Shown here: positions 9,743 to 19,874 of the stretch, one piece after another
How positions within the stretch are numbered: position 1 is the first letter of the stretch
Layout of the letters: every line of letters begins with the position of its first letter
Source of the DNA: Lingula anatina
Taxonomy: Eukaryota; Brachiopoda; Lingulata; Lingulida; Lingulidae
Direction of reading: 5' to 3'
Assembly (NCBI RefSeq): GCF_001039355.2
Contig: NW_019775325.1
Span: forward strand, 231,063-256,588
DNA: 25,526 nt
Position numbers and translations under genes: made by a program
Notes under the pieces: model-generated
The model's input: the letters and a program-made list of their open reading frames with translations, nothing else
What the model was told of the DNA's origin: nothing
The model's database searches: none

Positions 9743-10678
9743 TTACCCCATAGAACAAGAAGCACTTTCAGAAGATTAGAACTTAAGACTAAAACAGTTT
9801 GTTGATTAATATACATTTTCGAGGTGATTTGGTATTTCTTCCTTTCACTATTGATATCAGGATACTCAATTTGAATCATCATTAACATGATACGTAGCAG
9901 CTAGTTTTACTATTATATTTATTTCAGATTGGAAGCGTTATCATGTATCTGTTTATTCTTCTGATGCCCATTGTTCTTTTTGCCTCCTGTGATACCACTA
10001 GTGTCATATCTCATGGCAAAGAGGTTAGTTACAACTTTTTTATATGTCCCTTCCTTCTAACAAAACTTAAATGCACTACAGTGTAAGCGTATTTATGAGT
10101 AAACTTCACATAAGATATAAGAATAAATCATAATTAAACCCTCTTTATACATGGCTATATTTAATATTTTAATATACATTTGATAATCCAGTATATACAG
10201 GTAACAAGCTGCACAGTGTGGAAAGAGTTACTTTGTCAGCAACAAAAGAATACTGTGACGTTTATCGTTAGCAAAGCAAAATGATGCTTTTGTTAAATGA
10301 AAAACTAAATAGGGGCATATATGTCACCGATGCAAAAACATTTAAACCAAAATGGCGACAAGGGATTGAAGCCCATACACTTTTAATCAACCATGCCAAT
10401 TTTTGCGATAAAATCTTGTTCACTGATATGATTTCTATCTCACCTAAAAAAGAAAGGTGTTGAATTAACGATAAAAGCTTTGAGTGCTTATATATAACAA
10501 TGAAAAAAAAACACCGATATTTCATACATTTCAAGGGGATTTTTTATTGTTTTAAATCAGCACAAAGTTAGACGCATTATAAAATAATAAAGTGCAGGGA
10601 AAACCTTATTTTCGGTATCTAAATGATAAAAAACCCTTGCAGTACCCTTTAAATATATTGATAATTTCTAATTTTCTA
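9741..10678 (-). repeat. Right arm of a large inverted repeat
   Basis: Reverse complement of 6895-8031, missing the 218-nt piece 7308-7525. At the missing piece this arm reads (reverse strand) aacgataaacgtcacag, where the left arm has aacgataaaattgg and cagtaaacgcttacag. The join therefore falls in a short shared taaa/aaacg, like a microhomology deletion in this arm. Confidence 0.85.
9943..10023 (+). pseudogene. Orphan signal-peptide exon (inverted copy of the copy 3 exon)
   Basis: An 81-nt exon identical to the copy 3 signal exon 7751-7831 but on the plus strand, with its acceptor (ttcag, 15 nt before the ATG) and donor (GAG|gttag) preserved. It encodes MYLFILLMPIVLFASC plus 11 residues. 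No first exon precedes it and no EF-hand exon follows on the plus strand, so it should not make an EF-hand protein. Perfect identity indicates a very recent duplication or an assembly join. Confidence 0.8.
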
Positions 10679-10788
10679 TTTTCCGGGTAATTGTCTATTT
10701 TTCCGGGTAATTGTCATTTTAAATTCACAATCAGACTAACTAACCCCAATTAATTTTTTTGTGAACTCCAATGTATGTTATGACAATT
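10526..10788 (+). repeat. Second copies of direct repeat blocks D and E
   Basis: Block D (10526-10716) and block E (10655-10788) overlap here as one continuous piece, whereas at 9414-9742 they lie in the reversed order E then D. The continuous arrangement is probably ancestral and the 9.4-9.7 kb order derived. Confidence 0.75.
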
Positions 10789-10842
10789 TCAAAAAAAAAA
10801 AAAATAATAAAATAATAATAATAAAAAAATTAAAAAAAAATA
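10789..10842. repeat. A/AAT-rich low-complexity tract
   Basis: Runs of A with embedded AAT triplets directly after block E mark the right-hand end of the EF-hand array. It could be a decayed retroposon tail, but no element body is recognised. Confidence 0.7.
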
Positions 10843-12098
10843 CGGTTTGCCTAATAGGGAAATATAGAAAGATTTATTGACAAATAAGAAAAGAAAATCC
10901 CGTGAAAGCGTGGTCAATGCTGAAAAATACAGAGAGAAAAATATGTTTTAAATCAGTATGAAAAAAAATGGAGATGATTAAACGGTTGAGAGCTCCAAGT
11001 CGTAGTCCTCGTCACTGTAAAAGTATGTTTCTCTCTGTCCATATGAGAATCAAGATAAAGCTAGAAAGGTTTCAGGTCCATCCATAGAATTAAACTGCGT
11101 CACGAATATGGAATCCCTTTTGTCATAATTTGTCATCCCATTAGTTTTATCTTGTTGTTGCATGCGAAACATATCGACAAAGATACGCATGTGTTTACGA
11201 ATGATAATACTAGGGAAGGTCCGGTGTGCAATTAACCAAAGTCTGAATCACAAAGGCAATTCGGTTATCAGTCAGTCGTGACATGGAAGTGACACTACGG
11301 TCATTGCTTAAACTAATTAGACAACTACGTAAATCCAGTCCTCTACAGGTACATTAGAAACGAGTCAGAGGTATAAACGACTGAGTGGTGAATTATTGTA
11401 TTCTTACCCTGCATGGATTGTTAGTGTGCCTATTTTATTTCTTTTCAGACATTTAGAAAATTAAGCGCGCATGAATGTATATATTCATTTACATGGCTAG
11501 GTCATTTATGATCTGAAAAGGGAGATACAGACCATTTTGTACTTTATAGCGTATGTAATGTCCCACGTTGATTGCAAAAGCACCCCAGAGGCAGAGGTAG
11601 CAATAAAAGAAATCCCTAACATCGGTATTGCAACTCTTCCATTCATACTCCACACGCCTGCAGTAATCGTGAGAAAACACAATGGGTTTTCATTTTATAC
11701 ACCAGCAGCGGAAAATGATTACTTAAAAAATCCCTGTTCCTTTGCAGTTATCTGTATGGACACTAGTCAAACTCTGGTTCAGATATGAAAACATGACACA
11801 TGAAAGGCCACCATAGTGATTTAACTGTTAGAATCTGGAACTTTAGCTGAAACCCACCTGAGACGGATTGGACACTAAAATCTCATAACTATAAGTGGTC
11901 TCCCCATCGTTTGTATCAGACACTAGTAATTGATTAGAGTCCGACGTACAATATTTATGGAAAATTAGGCGGACAATATGACCGGATTGCATTCAAGGCA
12001 TTGGATCTATCACCCAGGCACTGGTTATAAATCTTCCCTTTAAATAATGTAGAAACCGACCACACATGCTCTCATTTAAAATGTCCAGTGGTGGTGGA
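10843..12098. other. upstream region of the GPCR gene, no gene recognised
   Basis: No homology to the array is visible and no convincing exon was found. An 83-codon open frame at 11537-11788 has no recognisable motif. Base composition becomes less AT-rich towards 12 kb. It probably contains the GPCR promoter and any upstream UTR exons. Confidence 0.45.
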
Positions 12099-12117
12099 GG
12101 GGTGGGGGTGGGGGGGG
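12099..12117 (+). promoter_or_regulatory. G-rich tract, candidate G-quadruplex
   Basis: Runs of 4, 5 and 8 G separated by single T residues; the 8-G run can supply two tetrad strands, so a four-run quadruplex is possible. It lies about 180 nt before the GPCR start codon. A promoter role is inference. Confidence 0.4.
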
Positions 12118-12263
12118 AAGAGGGCGTCCTCGTTTTAGTAAATCGAAGCTAACATTATTTGGTACATGACAGACGAGTCGTGCGTATTTTCCAATAGATA
12201 TACGTCATCAGGACTGTAGCGCTTTACTATGATTGACCCTTTGTCGTGGGTATCCGTGTTCTG

Positions 12264-12271
12264 TGACGTCA
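12264..12271. promoter_or_regulatory. Full CRE palindrome TGACGTCA
   Basis: A perfect cAMP-response element sits 23 nt upstream of the GPCR ATG (12294), with a half-site TACGTCA near 12202. A full CRE so close to a GPCR gene suggests CREB/ATF control. One 8-mer can also occur by chance, and it may lie inside the 5' UTR. Confidence 0.4.
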
Positions 12272-12293
12272 CGCCTCTGATTTGTCTTCCCAA

Positions 12294-14815
12294 ATGGCCA
12301 TAGCATGTTATTTCGTTGACGGCCAGCGGTCTGGGATGAACCTCACAAATCGCACAGATTTACCAGAACACGCAGAACTGCAGTATGTGAACATAGTGTT
12401 TAGGTCGATACTAACCCTGTGTATTTGTTTCGGTAATATCATGGTCATAGCTGCCATACAGCGATCACCAGCTCTGAAGAATGTTCCCAATCACTTCATC
12501 ATGCATCTGGCCATTGCCGACCTCTCTGTTGGTGTGACCATGCCGTTCTATATTGCCTCCACAGCCCAGCCTGCACTCGTGACGAACATATACCTGTGCA
12601 TTCTGAGGTACGTGTAATTAAGTCTACAGTTTTAACGTAAAGGATAATAGGGGCCTACATGTGCCAAGATTGCCGTCTGTTTAAATGCTTTTAAAGTAAC
12701 TTTTTTCGGATGCCGTGTAAATTTGTCAGAAAATGACAAGTTAATAACCAATAAGCGTTGCGTAATTTGTCATGTAAAGAAAAGACGGGATATTGGAGAA
12801 AGAGCCAAAACAGGAAATCTGGTTCTAGGACATTTAACACAAACGCTCTCTCGCTTAAAATTAATAACGTACTCAAAAAGATGTTATTTCAGATAGGTGA
12901 GACAAATACATTATTTTGCCCATCAGTGTTTATAACAATTTCACGATCCAAATCATTTAAAGGTAATTTTTTCGAATGGCGTGCACTTTTGTAATAAAAT
13001 GTGAAAACATTTAATAAGTTGCTGTAGTACGTTGCCTCATACAAATAAGACAATATTGAGAACCTTTGGGCTATGCTAAATTAAGAACTCAATTTAGGAG
13101 ACTCTTCACACAATTACGTGCATGTACCCTCCCCCCACCACCACCACCCCCGAATTTCACTCACCTAATACGGGCCATTGATTTGGCACCAAATAGCGTT
13201 GGGACGGTTCCACTATGGATTCCCGTTAGTTTGGGCTAGTGCGTAGACAGTAATTTGATCTCAGTTGGATTTGAGGACAGTCCTTATTGGACCTAAATGG
13301 AACCAATTATCATTCCCCGTCATGTTTCAAGCTGGGAGTGACGGTTGGGACAGTTTGACAACTCGACTGCCAAATTATAGGTAGGCCTACTGTACGAGAC
13401 TACCAAACAGCTCTTCTATAGTGGCTTGGCAGACTAACTGTTACCCTGAAGACAGAGATGTCGCTGAAATGTAGTAGATGGCAGACAGTGAAATTAGGCC
13501 TACTAAATTGGCATTTTCCACTATATGCACGTTTTAGTAAAGAGCGCATGAATAATCAATTTGAATATTTATTAGGTTAGTCAATCATATACGCCCATTG
13601 ACCTGCATCCCGAACTCTAGAAGGTTTATCTCACAATCTACCATATCATTATTTCTGACATATTATTTCATGCTGCTTCCAAATAAAATTTTAATTAAAA
13701 AAAATATCAAAAGGCTTTATTAATCAAGATAAACAATTTCTCAAATCACATACTTTATTACATATTTTCTTATCCAAGTTTTTATTATACTGCTAACAAT
13801 GCAAAACAGAAATAAATATAGACTAGTAAACTGAGCGAAAAAATGGCCTAACCCAGGACTAATTGCAAAAAAATTGTAATGATGTTTTTTAGAAAGCTAA
13901 ATATCCAAATTTTAACATATTAAAAATATATGCATAAACGTTTCTGAAATAAACCTAAGTTCAACGTCGAAATTGAGCCGGTCTGCCCACCGGTATTTCT
14001 ATTTTAATATAAAAAAAGAAGCCTGGTGCCCACTTTAAACGTCCCAAAGATAATACCATGCTCTCATTCAGCTTTTTTAAAATCTTTTATTCATTTGTAG
14101 GTACTGTGGCATAGGAGTAACAGCCATGGCATCAGTTCTGTGTTTACTCTCCATAGCAGTTGACCGGTACACCGCCATCGTCTACCCGTTACGCTACAAC
14201 GCCATCATGACGCTATCACGTGCACGCCGTCTGACTGTTGTCATATGGGTAATGTCCTTTGTCCTTTATCTCGTTATTCCATGCCTGTGGCACAACGAAT
14301 GGACGGACATCCCAGACAGAGATTGCTTGTACGTCAAAGTTATGAAACGGGAATATCTAGGAGGCGTCAATAACCCGATGTTCGTGCTGGCCACCGTCTT
14401 CATCATGTGTCTGTATGGCAGAATATTCTACATTGCGCACAAACGGGGAAAAGAGGATCCTATAGGTCAATTTGTGCCCAGGAACTCGTTGGAAGTCGAT
14501 TTGAAAATTGCCAAAATGGCTGCCATCGTTTTGGGTATTTTTGTGCTCTGTTGGTTTCCGTTTGTTGCAATGGTCGGTATTCAGGTCTATGGTGATCTCG
14601 TGTACTCAGAACAAATGAATGAGGCCAATAGCTACGTTACTAACCTGCTGTTTGTCAACTCTGCCGTTAATCCTGTGGTTTATGCATTTCGGTCGGAAAC
14701 TTTCATGACAGAATTCAGAAAACTATTACACATAAAGGCAAAACCTCAATCCAATGTTCAGGCACCGGCGCCTGTAATATTTTCAACTATGAATACAACA
14801 GATACAGCGCTGTAA
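12294..14815 (+). CDS. Class A (rhodopsin-like) G protein-coupled receptor
   Basis: Two coding exons: 12294-12607 and 14101-14815, joined inside an Arg codon (CTGAG|gtacgtg; tttgtag|GTAC) to give 342 residues. The start is the ATG at 12294; the frame extends to 12282 only through a TTG. The N-terminus has sequons N16LT and N19RT. TM1 has GN (N48), TM2 LAIAD (D76), TM3 Cys102 and DRY 126-128, TM4 Trp154, ECL2 Cys180 (disulfide partner of Cys102), TM6 CWFPF 255-259, TM7 NPVVY 295-299. TM5 lacks the usual proline. This, the DRYTAIVYPLRY stretch and NSAVNPVVYAFR resemble adenosine/melanocortin-type (MECA) receptors, but the ligand is unknown. The C-tail has no palmitoylation Cys and ends TAL, a possible class I PDZ ligand. 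The intron splits TM3. A second, diverged exon 2 lies at 19875-20589. Confidence 0.88.
12608..14100 (+). other. GPCR intron
   Basis: A GT-AG intron of 1493 nt. It contains a C-rich stretch at about 13127-13151 and the left boundary of the large duplicated segment (13195). Sequence at 13821-13928 is absent from the second copy. Open frames inside it have no recognisable motif. Confidence 0.8.
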
Positions 14816-15015
14816 GACATCCAATATGCGGTATCTTTATTTCGAATATAGTTAAAGTCAGTTCGCTAATTACAAATATTTATAAATACATTTGTATATA
14901 TCGTTACATATTGTAAAGTACATTGACATTTTTCTCTTTAGTCAAGAGCACCGATTGTGAGAGCTAAACTGTACATGACAGTTGCAATAGCCTATCGGCA
15001 TGCACATACCTAAGA

Positions 15016-15181
15016 CCCCATTTCCAGACATTAGATCGATCTACTTTAGATCGACCTAACTCCCTGGGGGTTCCCTTACAGCTTGCAGTAGGCGGGACGG
15101 ACATTTAAGCCGGATTATCTGACAGTAATCTAGTGAGACTCCCCGCGGGGATAGATCGATCTAAAAGCTCTGGGAATACAG
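15016..15181. mobile_element. 166-bp MITE-like insertion with terminal inverted repeats
   Basis: Present in copy A and precisely absent from copy B. It is flanked by a 7-bp duplication CCTAAGA (15009-15015 and 15182-15188) that occurs once in copy B (about 20789). The ends are imperfect inverted repeats of about 28 bp, both reaching TAGATCGATCTA through a TTCCAGA / TTCCCAGA core. With 7-8 bp target duplication it is compatible with a hAT-like non-autonomous element. The superfamily is an inference. Confidence 0.8.
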
Positions 15182-15526
15182 CCTAAGATTAATGACATTT
15201 TAATGTAGTCTTATTGTCCAATGCGTCGTGTCCATTAATGTTTACATGAGCGTTAATCTTAATCTGTCATTTGCCGTCGCTGTCTCTCTAAAACTGGTCA
15301 CGGACACTCACTTTATAGTCTAAGAAGGCCTGTCCAAGGCATGATAGGGTATAAAGAACAATGGGTGAAAGTTAACGGAGAGATAGTAAGATAGTTATGT
15401 ACTTTTAGTGCTTTTAAGGAGTCTACTTGAATAATCACTGGTAGCAACCCGTTGTATTTATTCCATATTTTCATACGACCCAGTAGTTTCAACATTAATT
15501 GTAATTTATCACTGTACGAGTTGTGG

Positions 15527-15532
15527 AATAAA
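15527..15532 (+). terminator. Candidate poly(A) signal of the GPCR gene
   Basis: AATAAA about 710 nt past the stop, in a segment conserved with copy B (21117-21122). Confidence 0.35.
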
Positions 15533-17463
15533 GAAAACACGACAAAAATCGGTTTCGTCACAAGCTTGAAAAGTGTCAAATAAACTTGAGGGCGTGAAAC
15601 CAAATAGTGGCAGCATTTACCTTTATCTTCTTATCTCAACTACCGTTTGTCACAGAAAAAGCTAAACTTACTTTTTCATTGCCCAAATGATTCGATTATA
15701 GTAGGTATGGCAGCCCACATGCCTGTCAACATTGGGGTTCGGCATTGTTTGACATTCACGGTCAATTTTGGGAAATGTAAGTCATTACAAAGATAACTCA
15801 TGGGACTTGACTTCCATGTGCGATTAATGTTCAGAACATCACATCAATTATTATTTTTTTTTTATTTTAACGAACACATCTATCTCCACATAATTGTGGA
15901 TAAATGGTTTTCCGGAAGGCGTTGCAATAATAAATGTGATCGTAAAATGTTAGCAAAGTTATATATAGATTTAAAAAAAAAATTTTAAAAGCAGACCAAA
16001 TAGCCTGTCACCATTTGGTTCAAGTTGAATCAATAGCATGGCTTGTTAGATAGTAGCTTCTTATTCATTTTGGCCAAATGTTGATCTTACTTCAAATTTT
16101 TTGAAAGCTTTTCCTGTTCTTTTAATTCTTCATTATTTTGACTGTAAAGAAATATTAAAGCAAGGTGGACGCAGTGCATTGGAACCCAACAGTCATAAGA
16201 TATGGGCGGGTATCAGTTGAATCGTACGACATGGATACGGCGCGTGAAACTTTAACTCCACAGTTAATGTGCGTTTATTAAGCAAGGGTGGTATCTCCAG
16301 GATGATGTAAGGTTCATCAAGAAGGTCCAAGCAACTGAAAGTAAATTAAGTAATTTCAATTTCACAAATTGCTATTTTCGTCATTAAATAGTTCGTAAAC
16401 ATACCATTTGTATACCATGTATAATATCTGAACGCAACACCAGATTGCAAAATCGAGACATTTGCGGCAAATATTTGAAATAATTTTATTCACTGTCCGG
16501 TTTCAAACTGACCCTTAAATGATTACACAGAATAATACCGAGTTGATATAGATTACAAGTCAGCATAAATGCAATAAGTTCAACTAACGATTCAAGGTTT
16601 CCATTTACTCAAATGACTCATGTTGCATGACCATGATACAAGGATGTATGGAACTAAATTCGGAGTTAATGATTTACATATGCAGTAGTACAAACGTTTT
16701 CAGTACCACAAATTAATTACAGAACCGATTTCTATTCTACATACATAATTATAAATTGAGCAATTCTTTTAATACACACCATTTGAAAAAAAAAAAAAAA
16801 AAAAACCATTCATAATAAACCAAACAATAAATTTGCATAGTTAAAATTGTCAAACGATTTATAATTGTTTTTACTCTAGTCTTCTGTCTGCAAAATTTTA
16901 TTGCTGCATGTTAAAAATTTTGATTTTCCACTTATAAGACTTCACTGACTATAGCAAATATTTCAAAAGTGTTTTTTGTTTTGTTCAGTATGTTTGCAGT
17001 GCCAATATATCAAATTAAAATATATTGGTACTAGAATCTACAAAATCTTCTTTCGCTCAATTCAAACAATAAATAAAACTTTACAAAGCAAAAATAAACA
17101 AATAAAAATAAATTCTTGTGACTCACATTATAAGTAGTTTTTATAAGAAATTACAATAATACTTAAATATAATTAAATGCAACAGAGCATCACAGAAGGC
17201 AATCAGTAAAGCTTTAACTTACATTATAAATACTACTATCAATCTACAGCAAGAGAGAAAGAGCAAGGGAGGTGTGGGGATCCATAACAAAGACTGAGCT
17301 ACTTCAAAAAGCAGTCTACAAAGATGTCCCACCACACCTCAGACAGCTAATTTTGTCAATAGAAAATTAATCATGTCTGTCAAAACATTTAAAGTCAAAT
17401 TAGATTGAACTAAATAACAAATGTGTGCTACATGTAATTTAGTTGATAAACAATTCCTGATCA

Positions 17464-18339
17464 TCACCACCATTTCTCATACATTATCTTATTTTTCGGC
17501 ACTCCTGAATTCAGCAGAAATCCCTCCACGGCATTAGACATAGTGGAGGGTCCACAAATATAGCACAGTAGTTTCTCCGTGTTCAGTTTTTCTAAAGCCT
17601 CTGTAACATCATCCTCTCCTATTCTGCCATCTGAATAAAAATAATAATAATTACATGAAAACTGCATATCAATAAATTAAACTGTTACCAATTTGTTGAC
17701 AAAGAAGTGTACAACATATTCTAATAACAGTAGCAATTTTTTACTGATAATTGTCTTAATTTTAACAAAAAGAGAGAGAGAGAATGATCTTAGGAGGCTT
17801 AAGTTGCCGAGGCTTAAATGAACTTCTAGACACATACTCCTCATGTGCGTGCTTTCTTTATTTTCTGGTTGCTGGGTGACGAAGAACTTGTAGAAAATTT
17901 TGGAACTTTTGTCCGCCAATTCTTTGATGTGATCCTGAAAATGTATGCGTTGTTTTCATCGCTTGTTATAACTGTGCCCTGCTTGAGGTCAATTCTTTTC
18001 TTTTAACCAAAAATTACAATAACGAACATGCATGTCTTAAATTCTTAATCTATCCATATATTTTCATTTGTCAATATCAAGTTTAGCCTCATTTTACCTT
18101 AAATTTTTCATGTATTCATGAGCACATACACACACACATGAACATACACACACGTACATACACGTGTACACACACACACACACACACACACATACACACA
18201 AGTGAACACACACACACACACACACATGAACATACACACATGTACATACACGTGTACACACACACACACACACACATACACACAAGTGAACACACACACA
18301 CACACATGAACATACACACACACACATACACACAAGTGA

Positions 18340-18372
<33 letters not shown>

Positions 18373-18612
18373 GCCAAACCATACCCTATAGAGCAATTCC
18401 TCCCTGGCTGAAGAAGAATACAGCAGCACCACCTTCCTCTCTCTATCACAATATTCCAGCTGTAAGTTCACAAAATGCTGCAGTATGGAATAAATGGGGT
18501 TCTTGCCCACGCCCCCAGCAACCAATAACAGGTCTGTTTGCTCCTCCGCTGTCTGGGGGTCGTAATAAAAGTCACCGCCTGCTCTCACTGACACCGCATC
18601 ACCCTCTTTACA
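17464..18612 (-). CDS. OXNAD1: OXNAD1-like NAD-binding oxidoreductase, C-terminal exons (copy A)
   Basis: Three minus-strand exons: 18385-18612 (228 nt), 17838-17934 (97 nt) and 17464-17630 (167 nt, TGA stop). The joins are in frame: AGG|gtatgg to cag|GAT in phase 0, and AGGA|gtatgt to ttcag|AT in phase 1. They give 163 C-terminal residues. Order: VRAGGDFYYDP, then the NAD-binding LLLVAGGVGKNP glycine loop, a KVVLLYSS strand, the CYICGPSTM motif and a C-terminal YEKWW. These are hallmarks of the ferredoxin-NADP reductase fold as in oxidoreductase NAD-binding domain-containing protein 1. The FAD-binding N-terminal half is missing; in this copy the upstream exons would lie past the N at 19057. 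The first intron is dominated by a (TG)n tract starting 13-14 nt from the donor. It is convergent with the GPCR gene. Confidence 0.85.
17935..18384 (-). other. Intron of the OXNAD1-like gene (copy A)
   Basis: A GT-AG intron between the glycine-loop exon and the 97-nt exon. Its donor side is the long CA/TG repeat; the rest is unremarkable. Confidence 0.75.
18126..18372. repeat. Compound (CA)n microsatellite with a higher-order unit
   Basis: Long (CA)n interrupted by TGAACATACACACATGTACATACACG-type cassettes (alternating CATGAAC, CATGTACATAC, ACGTGTAC and CAAGTGAAC pieces) that recur with a period of roughly 85-90 bp. The copy B equivalent (24135-24279) is about 100 bp shorter and has fewer cassettes. 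Open frames of Cys/Val or His/Thr repeats over it are artefacts. Confidence 0.9.
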
Positions 18613-18971
18613 CTACAATGCAAATAAATTAGAAAAAAGAAAAAGAAAAAAAGGTGAATCAGATTCTGTTTTCATTAATAATTTTAGCATTAGTTTTGGT
18701 GATATTGAAACAAATATCTTTAAGCAATTATTATAATTAGAAAAATTACTCTGAAAAAAAAAAAAAATCAAAAATTAACTGTGACAAAGGATTATAAAAC
18801 ACACACACAATCCTGTATTACTTATTTTCAATGTTCAAAAGTTTTTGTCATTGATTTCTATTGTACATACTACAGTAGTCATGGATACTAGTATGCATGT
18901 GCATTTTTTATAGTAAGTGATTAAATGATTTAATATGAAATTAAAATTGAAGTATTTAATCCTGTAATAAC
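18613..18971 (-). other. Intron sequence upstream of the OXNAD1-like exon (copy A)
   Basis: Follows an acceptor (attgtag|TGT on the minus strand). No further exon is recognised before the Tc1-like end. Confidence 0.55.
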
Positions 18972-19056
18972 TATACTGAACAAAAATATAAACACACGAA
19001 ACTAAAATGGTCAGTTGAAATGGATAATCATGAAATATGCCTAGGTTGGTGGTTTA
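18972..19056 (+). mobile_element. Truncated left end of a Tc1-like element (copy A)
   Basis: After a TA, the sequence CTGAACAAAAATATAAAC begins a block identical to the left end of the element at 24857 onwards. It ends at the N after about 85 nt. The opening matches terminal inverted repeats I know from Tc1/mariner elements. Truncation here coincides with the assembly ambiguity. Confidence 0.7.
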
Positions 19057-19057
19057 N
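19057..19057. other. Single ambiguous base N at the repeat junction
   Basis: The only N in the window. It falls exactly between the end of copy A (19056) and the start of copy B (about 19059) of the 5.86-kb repeat, which marks an assembly join or a consensus ambiguity. Confidence 0.97.
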
Positions 19058-19058
19058 C

Positions 19059-19874
19059 AGCGTTGGGACGGTTTCACTATGGATTCCCGTTAGTTTGGGC
19101 TAGTGCGTAGACAGTAATTTGATCTCAGTTGGATTTGGGGACAGTCCTTATTGGACCTAAATGGAACCAATTATCATTCCCCGTCATGTTTCAAGCTGGG
19201 AGTGACGGTTGGGACAGTTTGACAACTCGACTGCCAAATTATAGGTAGGCCTACTGTACGAGACTACCAAACAGCTCTTCTATAGTGGCTTGGCAGACTA
19301 ACTGTTACCCTGAAGACAGAGATGTCGCTGAAATGTAGTAGATGGCAGACAGTGAAATTAGGCCTACTAAATTGGCATTTTCCACTATATGCACGTTTTA
19401 GTAAAGAGCGCGTGAATAATCAATTTGAATATTTATTAGGTTAGTCAATCATATACGCCCATTGACCTGCATCCCGAACTCTAAAAGGTTTATCTCACAA
19501 TCTACCATATCATTATTTCTGACATATTATTTAATGCTGCTTCCAAATAAAATTTTAATTAAAAAAATATCAAAAGGCTTTATTAATCAAGATAAACAAT
19601 TTCTCAAATCCCACGACATACTTTATTACATATTTTCTTATCCAAGTTTTTATTATACTGATAACAATGCAAAACATAAATAAATATATGCATAAACGTT
19701 TCTGAAATAAACCTAAGTTCAACGTCGAAATTGAGCCGGTCTGCCCATCGTCGTCTACCGGTATTTCTATTTTAATATAAAAAAAAAGAAGCCTGGTGCC
19801 CACTTTAAACGTCCCAAAGATATATAATACCATGCTCTCATTCAGCTTTTTTTAAATCTTTTATTCATTTGTAG
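19059..19874 (+). other. GPCR intron segment (copy B)
   Basis: Corresponds to the intron part 13195-14100, without the 13821-13928 piece. No GPCR first exon is present upstream in this copy. Confidence 0.8.

Larger units (their letters stand above)
14816..17463. other. Convergent 3' region between the GPCR and OXNAD1-like genes
   Basis: No coding gene is supported. It holds the probable 3' UTRs of both genes. A plus-strand AATAAA at 15527-15532 is conserved in copy B (21117-21122) and is a candidate GPCR poly(A) signal. Minus-strand AATAAA hexamers (plus TTTATT) near 16486 and 16907 are candidates for the OXNAD1-like gene; the first is conserved in copy B. It also holds the 15016-15181 insertion and an A-run at 16786-16805. 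Confidence 0.5.
13195..19056 (+). repeat. Large direct repeat, copy A (about 5.86 kb)
   Basis: Matches 19059-24941 along its full length at roughly 95% or better outside indels. It begins inside the GPCR intron (agcgttgggacgg) and ends inside the left end of a Tc1-like element (ggttggtggttta), directly before the N at 19057. Copy A alone has a 166-bp MITE-like insertion (15016-15181) and a piece of about 108 bp at 13821-13928. Confidence 0.93.

Noticed and set aside
10978-11014. Possible short minus-strand terminal exon (acceptor ttttacag, then DEDYDLELSTV and a stop)
   Set aside because: It looks exon-like, with an acidic tail and a PDZ-type end, but it is only 37 nt and I found no upstream partner exon, so chance cannot be excluded.
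11537-11788. 83-codon plus-strand open frame
   Set aside because: No recognisable domain, no splice or promoter context, and an overlapping open frame on the other strand.
12282-12293. Upstream TTG as GPCR start codon
   Set aside because: A eukaryotic receptor start at the ATG 12294 is far more likely; the four extra codons carry no signal.
13127-13151. C-rich tract as a second quadruplex or i-motif regulatory site
   Set aside because: It is inside an intron, the runs are uneven, and it has no counterpart in copy B; too weak to call.
15313-15603. 96-codon minus-strand open frame in the 3' region
   Set aside because: It is disrupted by small indels in copy B (about 20930-21200), so it is not maintained.
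18126-18372. Regularly interrupted repeat considered as a CRISPR-like array
   Set aside because: It is a compound dinucleotide microsatellite in an animal intron; there are no unique spacers and no cas genes.
18094-18632. Long open frames of Cys/Val or His/Thr repeats on both strands
   Set aside because: They are translations of the (CA)n/(TG)n microsatellite in an intron; only the exon 18385-18612 part is real coding sequence.
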